A DNA stretch of 21,266 bases from Acidobacteriota bacterium (GTDB lineage: Bacteria; Acidobacteriota; Blastocatellia; Pyrinomonadales; Pyrinomonadaceae), in contig QHXL01000072.1 in NCBI GenBank assembly GCA_003222935.1, forward strand, positions 2,504 through 23,769, given 5' to 3'. Numbering within the stretch: position 1 is the stretch's first letter; each line of letters starts with the position of its first letter. This document shows positions 15,183-21,266 of this stretch, piece by piece. Made by a program: the position numbers and the translations under genes. The notes under the pieces are model-generated. The model saw only the letters and a list, made by a program, of their open reading frames with translations, was not told the DNA's origin and searched no databases.

Positions 15183-16580
15183 TTAGAGTCTGACGTATTC
15201 AAATTCGAAAGGCTTGCCTTTGATACCTGCGGCCGGTGGTGCGATCCAGTTGGCAATCTTTCCTGGTTCTGTCACTGGATGCATCAAGCTTCGCACGTAC
15301 TCTCGATCTTCGACTGTTGGTAACCACTCAGAGCGGTGTAATTCAAACTCGTCCTTTGAAATCAAATTGCCGTGAAGATCGAAGTTATGTCCGGCGAACT
15401 CACCGACATGACGGTGAAAACGCGGATTAGGCAGATATAAACGCTCGATCGCGCCTGCCTCGGTCAGAATCTTGTTCCAACGCGCGAGCCCTTTTTCACA
15501 GTCCTTTACATATTCGGTGCGCAACAGTTCATTCAAGGCATTGCGCAAGGGCACCTCCCGTGATTGCAGTCGACCGTCTTCAACAACCATCATCGTAAAG
15601 TGTTCATTGGCGGCCGAGTGGTCCGTGTACTGGCTCTGCTCCTTGTAACGACCCTTCAATCCTGCGGCGAAGAAGTCGGCCGAGTTCGAACTGATTTCAC
15701 CGCCAAACAGATCCAGGGAATAACTAAACCAGAAGTTGATGTACTTCTGAATGATGTCGAGTGGAATGCCACCGAGTTCGCGCACATCGCCTTCCTTCAT
15801 CAACTGCGTAGTTCGCCTGACGACCCGACCCAGGCCCGTGTCGCCAACAAACATGTGATGCGCTTCTTCAGTGAGCATGAACTGACAGGTACGGGCAAGC
15901 GGTTCGAACCCTGATTCGGCCAACGCCGACAATTGATATTTGCCGTCGCGATCCGTAAACATCGTGAACGCGAAGAAGTTGAGCCAGTCGTCACATGGCT
16001 GATTAAAGGCTTCGAGAATTCGTGGCTTGTCAGGATTGCCGCTACGTCGTTCAAGCAAAGCGTCGGCTTCGTCGCGTCCATCGCGTCCAAAATAACCGTG
16101 CAGCAGATAGACCATGGCCCAAAGGTGTCGGCCTTCCTCGACGTTCACCTGGAATAGATTCCGCATGTCGTAGAGCGAGGGACATGTCTTACCTAGTTGT
16201 CTCTGTTGTTCGACTGAAGCCGGCTCGGTGTCGCCCTGGGTGACGATGATTCGTCGCAGCGCATTCCGAAATTCACCGGGAACTTCCTGATATGCAGGTC
16301 GACCATAATTGTCACCGAAGCCGACCTTGGCGTCCGGCACGGGCGGCTCGAGAAAGATGCCCCAACGATAATCAGGCATCTTCACGTAGTCGAAGTGGGC
16401 CCAGCCTTCCGACCCGACGTCGACGGCCGTCCGCAACCAGACGTCTTTTTCCTGGAAGCCATCAGGTCCCATCTCGCGCCACCAGTCAATGTAGTTTGGC
16501 AACCACTTCTCCAGCGCGCGCTGAAGTTTTTTGTCGTTAGCAAGGTTTACGTTATTGGGAATTCGTTCGTTTAGATCCAT
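15183..16580 (-). CDS. boxB: Benzoyl-CoA 2,3-epoxidase, oxygenase subunit BoxB
   Basis: 465-aa diiron enzyme of the box pathway. With the reductase BoxA it turns benzoyl-CoA, O2 and NADPH into 2,3-epoxybenzoyl-CoA. The length matches known BoxB proteins (about 470). Diiron ligands are recognisable: E119 in GDTEPASVEQQ, E149-x-x-H152 in VEEGRH, D210 in MFTDRDGKY, and E239-x-x-H242 in LTEEAHHMFVG. Other hallmarks are LPNYIDWWREMGP near 27-39 and SYSLDLFGGEIS near 290. boxC lies directly upstream in the same direction with a 41-bp palindrome in the gap; boxA is not in the window. ATG 16580. Confidence 0.96.
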   Translation of the reverse strand: MDLNERIPNNVNLANDKKLQRALEKWLPNYIDWWREMGPDGFQEKDVWLRTAVDVGSEGWAHFDYVKMPDYRWGIFLEPPVPDAKVGFGDNYGRPAYQEVPGEFRNALRRIIVTQGDTEPASVEQQRQLGKTCPSLYDMRNLFQVNVEEGRHLWAMVYLLHGYFGRDGRDEADALLERRSGNPDKPRILEAFNQPCDDWLNFFAFTMFTDRDGKYQLSALAESGFEPLARTCQFMLTEEAHHMFVGDTGLGRVVRRTTQLMKEGDVRELGGIPLDIIQKYINFWFSYSLDLFGGEISSNSADFFAAGLKGRYKEQSQYTDHSAANEHFTMMVVEDGRLQSREVPLRNALNELLRTEYVKDCEKGLARWNKILTEAGAIERLYLPNPRFHRHVGEFAGHNFDLHGNLISKDEFELHRSEWLPTVEDREYVRSLMHPVTEPGKIANWIAPPAAGIKGKPFEFEYVRL

Positions 16581-16605
16581 GTCATTTACTCTTAGTAGTT
16601 TTCAT

Positions 16606-16720
16606 GTGGCGATAAGGTCAGTACCACTACGCGGTAGCGGTGGGTCCTTCTTGTAAAACGCGGTATCAGATAACAAGGCGACCCACCGCTACCGCGTAGT
16701 GGTACTGACCTTATCGCCAC
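16606..16720. repeat. Perfect 41-bp inverted repeat between boxC and boxB (GGTCAGTACC family, copy 2)
   Basis: Arms 16606-16646 and 16680-16720 are exact complements with no mismatch; the 33-nt loop adds a short stem (CCTTcTTGT/AACAAGG). The core is shared with the element at 5118-5210. The right arm includes the first base of the boxC stop codon, so the hairpin begins within the stop. Confidence 0.93.
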
Positions 16721-18348
16721 TAGGTTCGCTTGTAATCAAACTGCGCTTTCGTCGGCTTTCCGTAATTCGTCAAGGCGCCGTGTTCGCCGACTGCGTTTGG
16801 ACGCTGGAAGATCCAGTTTTGCCACGCGGTCAGACGTCCGTAGATCTTTGTGTCCATTGTTTCAGGACCGGCAAAACGAAGTGACGCTTCCATGCCTGTG
16901 AGCGCGTCGGGAGACAGTGATGTACGTTCTTCGATCGCCACGCGTACCTCGTCTTCCCAGTCGAGCTCGTCGGGCGCGAAAGTAATGAGCCCGAGTTCTT
17001 CCGCTTCTTCAACGTCAAATTTCTTCTGATCACCAAAAACCTTCGCTAGTTTTTCCGGGTCCGCAAGAAAGCGTGACTGCATTCTTGTCAAACCATTGCT
17101 CATTGGGAACGCGCCTTCATTCAGTTCAGATACGGCAAGTGATGTCTCACCAGCCTCCGGATCATTCAGCATGTAGCTGCGATCAGAAGCGAGCAGAAGC
17201 TCCAGGAGGTTTCCGGCAAAACAACTGCCGGGTTCGACGATCGCGAAGAAACTCTTGGCGGTGAGATCGACTCGACGAAGGACACGGGCCATGTTTGCGA
17301 GTATTTCACGCACCAGCCAATGTTTGCGATTCGCAGCCAACATTTTGTCGATTGCCAGCACAGCGTCAGCGTTTCCTTTTGCACGAAGACACACCAGCCC
17401 AACCAAAGGTTCGTTGACGCGCAGGTGCAAGATTGCATCGTCGAGTTCGCGAAAGGCGCGCAAGGGCCAGTAGCTATCGCCTAACTTTTCGATCGCTTCA
17501 GTGGTATTCGGCTGATCGCCTTCTGGTGCTTGAATCGTCAAGTCTGCGTAACGCTGATCGCGATGCAACTGCACCTTCACAAACTTGTAGTTGCGAGAAT
17601 CATCTGTTTGCTCAACACCGATCGGATTTAATTTGATCCCGCGAACAGGTTCCGCTTCGTTCTGAAGGATCTGCTCTACGCGCGCATCGATTCCTTCCTG
17701 GAACTTACTCGTCGGAAAACTATCGTCTATCAGTCCCCACTCTTTTGCTCGTTTACCTTTCAACCCTTCGGCAAGCGTCGAGAACACATCAGCACGGTCG
17801 CGTCTTATTCGTCGCTTATCAACCAGCCGAGTAAGTCCACCTGTTCCGGGCAAAACGCCGAGCAAGGGAACTTCAGGTAGTGAGACTGCGGAGTTGCCGT
17901 CGTCGACCAGGTAGATCTCGTCGCAGGCAATTGCGAGTTCGTAGCCGCCGCCCGACGCGGTGCCGTTCAGGGCTGCAAGGTAACGTCGACCTGAGTGACG
18001 CGAGTCGTCTTCAATCGCGCAGCGTGTCTCGTTGGTGAACTTACAGAAGTTGACTTTGAACGCGTGGGACGAGGTGCCAAGCATGTAGATATTTGCGCCG
18101 GCGCAAAAGATCCTTGGCTTCAAACTGGTTACCACGACAACACGCACTTGCGGGTGTTCAAACCGCAGTCGTTGAATGGCATCGGCAAGTTCGATGTCGA
18201 CACCGAGGTCGTAGGAGTTGAGCTTTAGTTTGTAGCCTTCGTTGAGAGTGTCGTCTTCGGAGACGTCCATCGAAAGCGTCGCGACTGAGCCGTCGATATT
18301 GAGTTTCCAGTGATGATATTGGTCAGGTGCCGTTTGAAAGTTGATCAT
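16720..18348 (-). CDS. boxC: 2,3-epoxybenzoyl-CoA dihydrolase BoxC
   Basis: 542-aa crotonase-superfamily enzyme. It hydrolyses 2,3-epoxybenzoyl-CoA to 3,4-dehydroadipyl-CoA semialdehyde and formate, opening the ring without a second oxygenation. BoxC is twice the usual crotonase size; here the N-terminal half carries the active site: FCAGANIYMLGTSSHAFKVNF (81-101), GGGYELA with E137, LPEVPLLGVLPGTGG with E159. The C-terminal half is a degenerate second crotonase-like domain (SFFAIVEPGSCFAGNLLELLLASDR). ATG 18348 has GAGG 5 nt upstream. It is the first gene of the box run, with its own sigma-70 promoter and a palindromic operator just upstream. Confidence 0.96.
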   Translation of the reverse strand: MINFQTAPDQYHHWKLNIDGSVATLSMDVSEDDTLNEGYKLKLNSYDLGVDIELADAIQRLRFEHPQVRVVVVTSLKPRIFCAGANIYMLGTSSHAFKVNFCKFTNETRCAIEDDSRHSGRRYLAALNGTASGGGYELAIACDEIYLVDDGNSAVSLPEVPLLGVLPGTGGLTRLVDKRRIRRDRADVFSTLAEGLKGKRAKEWGLIDDSFPTSKFQEGIDARVEQILQNEAEPVRGIKLNPIGVEQTDDSRNYKFVKVQLHRDQRYADLTIQAPEGDQPNTTEAIEKLGDSYWPLRAFRELDDAILHLRVNEPLVGLVCLRAKGNADAVLAIDKMLAANRKHWLVREILANMARVLRRVDLTAKSFFAIVEPGSCFAGNLLELLLASDRSYMLNDPEAGETSLAVSELNEGAFPMSNGLTRMQSRFLADPEKLAKVFGDQKKFDVEEAEELGLITFAPDELDWEDEVRVAIEERTSLSPDALTGMEASLRFAGPETMDTKIYGRLTAWQNWIFQRPNAVGEHGALTNYGKPTKAQFDYKRT

Positions 18349-18364
18349 GCAGACCTCGAAATGG

Positions 18365-18385
18365 ACGTTCGAACGTTCGTTCGAA
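18365..18385. promoter_or_regulatory. Candidate TetR operator at the boxC promoter
   Basis: ACGTTCGAACGT (18365-18376) is a perfect palindrome, overlapping CGAACGTTCG and the larger TTCGAACGTTCGTTCGAA (18368-18385). It lies immediately downstream of the -10 box, across the expected start point, so a bound dimer would block transcription. The GAACGTTC core is common for TetR repressors of CoA-linked catabolism. The TetR gene in the same run is the likely binder. Confidence 0.72.
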
Positions 18386-18413
18386 TAATAGGAAAGGCAG
18401 GGTGTCTAGTCAA
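18385..18413 (-). promoter_or_regulatory. boxC: Sigma-70 promoter of the box run
   Basis: On the minus strand, -35 TTGACT (18413-18408), a 17-nt spacer, and -10 TATTAT (18390-18385). Predicted start near 18378, about 30 nt ahead of the boxC ATG. Spacing and hexamers are close to consensus. Confidence 0.78.
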
Positions 18414-18487
18414 ATGCTGACCTTACTATGTGTTCCTTCACAAAACTTCGTGAGATTTCCCGGGGATTGGTGGCACTGCCTTACCCC

Positions 18488-18643
18488 GGAGGGGTGACAT
18501 GTTTATAGTCACGCGCGCCTCCCACCTCCGGCTTCGTTCGGAGGAGCGGACATATCGACGCACTCAATGTAGAGATCCTGTCCGCTCCTCCGAACGAAGC
18601 AGTGCCCGGAAGGAATTGCGGTGCTATAAACATGTCACTCCTC
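18488..18643. repeat. Nested palindrome upstream of boxC and the exported-protein gene
   Basis: This occupies much of the 389-nt divergent region. Outer arms 18488-18508 (GGAGGGGTGACATGTTTATAG) and 18624-18643 pair with one mismatch over 20 bases. Inner arms GCTTCGTTCGGAGGAGCGGA... (18531-18552) and 18579-18600 pair exactly over 22 bases. Between outer and inner stems the sides do not pair well. Unrelated to the ATGTCC family apart from the nested plan. The remaining part up to 18737 shows nothing I can name. Confidence 0.86.
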
Positions 18644-18737
18644 TGGAGTGAAGACCACTCTAGTCCGAACTCAGTGGGATTAGTTACGATACGCGCTCAT
18701 CAATACCCGACGCCGCCCAGAAAGTCCGAGTAGAAAC

Positions 18738-19334
18738 ATGCGCAGTCCCCTAGTCCGCATTGCCACCGCACTCGGCCTCTTACTTCTGTATTATTTTCAC
18801 GTGCTCGCGCAAACGCCAAACTATCCCAAAGAGATTCGTGGCTATAAGGTCGAGCGTGCCGTGGTGGAGATGAAGCGCGGCCAGAACCAGAAGACCGACA
18901 AGCCTGCGCCCGCAGATACTAATCCGGACACCTTAATTCGTTTTGGTGAACCCGAACTCGCCCGGCTCACGCCGCTCGGTATACGGCTCGAGATCCCCAT
19001 CGTCGTAGCGCCCGTAACTCAAAAAGGACACGTCGACTTTTTGATGTTCGAGGATATGGTCGTGAATGGAACGCCGGTTCGGATCGAGGAATATCATCGC
19101 GAGTTTGATCTACCTAATAAGGACGACCTGGTACTTGATAAGCCGTTGAAATTTACGGTCAATCTTCCTAATGCGATGTTGGGTGTTTTGGGAGAAGTAA
19201 TTGACTCGAAGGAAACGTGGCTTGTAACCGGGCGAGTGTACGTCTTCGGGCATTTCAAGAAGCTTCTATTCACTTTCAAGCGAACAATCCCTGTAGAAAT
19301 CAATCTCAAGATCCGAAATCCGATGCGCAAATAA
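18738..19334 (+). CDS. Exported protein of unknown function, possibly LEA14/WHy-like
   Basis: 198-aa protein with a signal peptide (MRSPLVRIATALGLLLLYYFHVLAQ; likely cleavage near residue 25). The mature part is beta-rich, with RLEIPIVVAPVTQKGHVDFLMFEDMVVNG (about 82-110) and WLVTGRVYVFGHFKKLLFTFKRTIPVEI (about 160-187). This two-part pattern of strands flanking a VNG turn is reminiscent of LEA14/WHy-type beta sandwiches, but the match is loose. No catalytic motif. Divergent from boxC; no evidence that it belongs to the box pathway. The TAA stop overlaps the first base of an inverted repeat (TAATGTCC). Confidence 0.75.
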   Translation: MRSPLVRIATALGLLLLYYFHVLAQTPNYPKEIRGYKVERAVVEMKRGQNQKTDKPAPADTNPDTLIRFGEPELARLTPLGIRLEIPIVVAPVTQKGHVDFLMFEDMVVNGTPVRIEEYHREFDLPNKDDLVLDKPLKFTVNLPNAMLGVLGEVIDSKETWLVTGRVYVFGHFKKLLFTFKRTIPVEINLKIRNPMRK

Positions 19335-19414
19335 TGTCCGACATGCTTTAGCTTGTCGTTGTGTTCTTCAGAAGACAGCTTCGATCGCCGCGACAGCTAA
19401 AGCATATCGGACAT
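19334..19414. repeat. ATGTCC-family inverted repeat after the exported-protein gene
   Basis: Arms 19334-19358 (ATGTCCGACATGCTTTAGC...) and 19391-19414 pair almost fully. The element begins in the stop codon of the upstream gene and lies just ahead of the selC promoter. Confidence 0.87.
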
Positions 19415-19423
19415 AGGGCTTGC

Positions 19424-19453
19424 TTGACAGTTTCGGCAGAGGGCGCGTAGGGT
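19424..19453 (+). promoter_or_regulatory. selC: Likely selC promoter
   Basis: TTGACA (19424-19429), an 18-nt spacer, and TAGGGT (19448-19453). It would start transcription near 19460, about 50 nt before the tRNA. The -35 is perfect consensus; the -10 is weak. Confidence 0.6.
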
Positions 19454-19510
19454 TTCAACCCTCCGAGCAACAGCCAGCTTGAGGGCAGGAGTTTTGGAGT
19501 TCTCCGCTGT

Positions 19511-19609
19511 GGAGGCGAATCTGTTCTGGTGAATGGCGCGGTCTTCAAAACCGTCAGTGAGACCGTGAGAGCGGGCTCAGGTAGGTTCGATTCCTACACG
19601 CCTCCGCCA
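19511..19609 (+). tRNA. selC: tRNA-Sec (selenocysteine, anticodon TCA)
   Basis: 99-nt tRNA, too long for an ordinary class I tRNA. Acceptor GGAGGCG pairs with CGCCTCC (19599-19605), followed by discriminator G and an encoded CCA. The D stem has six pairs (CTGTTC with GAATGG) and a 4-nt loop, a SelC hallmark. The anticodon loop CTTCAAA (19543-19549) gives TCA at 19545-19547, reading UGA. A long variable arm follows, and the T arm is GTAGG-TTCGATT-CCTAC. The eighth acceptor pair expected in bacterial SelC would be A-A here. Indicates that this genome decodes UGA as selenocysteine; selA, selB, selD and a selenoprotein gene are not visible in the window. The 137 nt between it and dprA contain no gene I can support. 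Confidence 0.95.
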
Positions 19610-19748
19610 ATTCAGACTTGAGAGTTGCCCGGGTGATTTTTTGATCTTTGTATTTACGAAACTCGTCTTGTAGCAGGTGTAAACCCTCCCTCACGGTCGG
19701 GCTACTGCACCGGCTTGCAACGGGCCAAACTCAAAAGGACTTCCTCAC

Positions 19749-20882
19749 ATGATTAGAGATTGGGTTGAGCTGAATATGACACCTGGCATCGGACCTCGCG
19801 CCGCTGCCAAATTGCTGGAACGCTTCGGTTCGGCCAAAGCGGTCTACAGTGCGACACGCGCCGAACTGGAACAGTTGCGACTCGTTCCGGAGGCCGTCGA
19901 CAGCATTATCGCTCGCGACTTACAGGCACGAGCTGAAGCTGAGATAACGGCAGTCAGAAAAGTCGGCGGCGACATCCTCTTGCTGGACGATGGGGTTTAT
20001 CCTTCTTCCCTACGTGAGATCTACGACCCGCCTATTGTTCTCTATGTAAAGGGCGCGTGGTCAGAATGTTTGGATCAGCCCTGTATTGGTGTGGTGGGCT
20101 CGCGTAAATGTTCGACCTATGGTCAGAATGCGGCAATGATGTTGTCGCGCGACCTGGCCCAGCGCGGCGTGACGGTGGTCTCAGGTTTTGCTCGAGGCAT
20201 CGATGCTGCTGCGCATCGAGGCGCACTTGAAAGCGGAGGTCGTACCGTCGCGGTACTCGGGACGGGAATCGACGAGGTTTATCCGAGGGATCACAAGAGG
20301 TTGGCGGCGGAAATCCTTGATGGCGGGGGAGCACTGGTAAGTCAATTCCCCTTGGGCACGCCACCTGTCTCGGAAAACTTTCCCTACCGAAACCGCATCA
20401 TTAGCGGTTTGAGCTTAGGCGTGCTAGTAGTTGAAGCGTCGGAGATGTCGGGTTCTTTGATAACCGCCCGGTTGGCGTTGGAACAAAACCGAGAAGTCTG
20501 GGCTGTTCCCGGGAACATCACTTCGCGAAACTCATTCGGCACCAACTATTTAATAAAAGGCGCGGGAGCGAAGTTGGTGCAGCAGTGGCAAGACATTGCA
20601 ACCGAATTGCCGCCGCAGATTGCCGCGAACTTGTTGCCACCACCCTTCGGTGAGAAAAGAGAAAAGTCCCTGGCAGACAAGTTACAGTTTGTCCCCGAGG
20701 GACTTTCGCGCACAGAAACTTGCGTCTTCCGACTCCTGGCACCCGACAGCCGTGTGCACATCGACTCCCTCGTCGCTCAGAGCAAGTTAGGCATGTCCGA
20801 GCTGACCGCGGCGCTGTTAGCGTTAGAGATGCGGGAACTTATCAGAGTTTTACCCGGAAGGTGTTTTGTGAGAAAGCTATAA
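19749..20882 (+). CDS. dprA: DNA-processing protein DprA (DNA-protecting protein)
   Basis: 377-aa cytoplasmic protein. DprA binds incoming single-stranded DNA and loads RecA during natural transformation. It has an N-terminal helix-hairpin-helix region (MTPGIGPRAAAKLLERFGS, about 10-28), then the Rossmann core with YPSSLREIYDPPIVLYVKG (84-102), GVVGSRKCSTYG (114-125), SGFARGIDAAAH (145-156) and FPYRNRIISG (211-220), and a C-terminal winged-helix-like domain (about 310-377). AAAGGA precedes ATG 19749 by 9 nt. The protein is complete. topA follows on the same strand after 96 nt, a frequent bacterial gene order. Confidence 0.96.
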   Translation: MIRDWVELNMTPGIGPRAAAKLLERFGSAKAVYSATRAELEQLRLVPEAVDSIIARDLQARAEAEITAVRKVGGDILLLDDGVYPSSLREIYDPPIVLYVKGAWSECLDQPCIGVVGSRKCSTYGQNAAMMLSRDLAQRGVTVVSGFARGIDAAAHRGALESGGRTVAVLGTGIDEVYPRDHKRLAAEILDGGGALVSQFPLGTPPVSENFPYRNRIISGLSLGVLVVEASEMSGSLITARLALEQNREVWAVPGNITSRNSFGTNYLIKGAGAKLVQQWQDIATELPPQIAANLLPPPFGEKREKSLADKLQFVPEGLSRTETCVFRLLAPDSRVHIDSLVAQSKLGMSELTAALLALEMRELIRVLPGRCFVRKL

Positions 20883-20978
20883 GTATTGCCGATTTCCGAA
20901 TGCCGATTTCCAATTGGCTTCAGAATCGGAAACGGAACAAAATCGGCAATGGGCAATTGGCAATTGGAAATGATTTGA
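20883..20978. repeat. Short degenerate repeats with an inverted pair between dprA and topA
   Basis: Two copies of TGCCGATTTCC-like sequence (about 20887-20897 and 20902-20911) are followed by CAATTGG units (GGGCAATTGGCAATTGG). ATTTCCAATTG (20906-20916) is an exact complement of 20961-20971. Low-complexity intergenic spacer; no gene. Confidence 0.55.
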
Positions 20979-21266
20979 ATGGCAAAAAACTTAGTAATAG
21001 TTGAATCGCCGGCTAAGGCGAAGACAATCAATAAATATCTGGGAAAGGACTATCTGGTTAAAGCCTCGATAGGCCACATCAAAGATCTGCCTTCTAAAGG
21101 ACTCGGCGTCGACGTCGATCATAACTTTCAACCTACCTACGAACTCATTCCCGATTCGAAGAAACGCAATAACAAGAAGATCGTTGCCGAACTCAAGAAG
21201 GCTGCTAAAGAAGCCTAAGCGATTTACCTCGCCGCTGACCCGGATCGTGAAGGCGAAGCAATCTGC
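20979..21266 (+). pseudogene. topA: DNA topoisomerase I, 5' end, with an in-frame TAA (truncated by window edge)
   Basis: Start of a type IA topoisomerase, which relaxes negative supercoils. The Toprim domain begins [21 protein letters not shown], with [12 protein letters not shown] and the [21 protein letters not shown] stretch. At codon 80 (21216-21218) there is a TAA. The same frame continues without shift into AIYLAADPDREGEAIC, the metal-binding DxDxE motif of the Toprim domain, up to the window end. The family normally has an acidic or similar residue at the TAA position, so a single base change (for example GAA to TAA) explains it. Because topA is usually essential, a base-calling error is at least as likely as true loss. 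The rest of the gene lies beyond the window. Confidence 0.85.

Noticed and set aside
652..19414. CRISPR array or integron-like array from the recurring repeats
   Set aside because: Repeats are paired as inverted arms, separated by whole genes, with no regular spacers and no cas or integrase genes.
652..19414. Insertion sequence copies with terminal inverted repeats
   Set aside because: Loops are 20 to 45 nt and cannot encode a transposase, and I could not find a consistent target duplication. A non-autonomous element remains possible.
19610..19660. Terminator after selC
   Set aside because: A run of T occurs near 19636 but the preceding GCCCGGGT makes only a very weak stem.

Overview
The window looks like a bacterial chromosome segment of moderate GC. 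The mix of a long secreted PIG-L deacetylase, GatCA, a DciA-like protein and a box (aerobic benzoyl-CoA) cluster, together with palindromes in most gaps, is reminiscent of Acidobacteriota (Blastocatellia-like). That placement is an inference from gene style, not a search result.

Layout. A small SRPBCC-fold gene on + (48-572) ends at a rho-independent terminator. A minus-strand block follows: a secreted PIG-L deacetylase (817-3291) and a complete iron-type ABC importer, namely a two-domain permease (3404-5095), an ATPase (5211-6287) and a substrate-binding lipoprotein (6455-7495). A 100-aa hydrophobic + strand gene (7680-7982) meets a minus-strand group: a small zinc-ribbon protein, gatA and gatC. 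A DciA/DUF721 gene (10302-10748) is divergent from maf (10929-11507). Next is a minus-strand catabolic run read from 18348 down to 11583: boxC, boxB, a TetR regulator, an enoyl-CoA hydratase, a second hydratase broken by a deletion and frameshift, and an SDR. The right end is on +: an exported protein (18738-19334), selC (tRNA-Sec, 19511-19609), dprA (19749-20882) and the 5' end of topA, which carries an in-frame TAA.

The box genes should act together. BoxB epoxidises benzoyl-CoA. BoxC opens the ring with loss of formate. The hydratase and SDR could feed the C6 product into a beta-oxidation route, and the TetR protein probably senses a CoA thioester. A clear sigma-70 promoter (TTGACT-17-TATTAT) lies upstream of boxC with a GAACGTTCG-type palindrome directly below the -10. 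boxA and an aldehyde dehydrogenase are not in the window.

The most unusual structure is a set of 14 intergenic inverted-repeat elements. Ten sites share one family whose arms start ATGTCCGATATGCTT. It occurs in sequence variants matched between the two arms, sometimes nested inside or around other palindromes, and often starts exactly in a stop codon (TAATG or TGATG). Two copies share their loop in opposite orientation. Other palindromes (a GGTCAGTACC family with two copies, and two single ones) occupy further gaps. No transposase is present.
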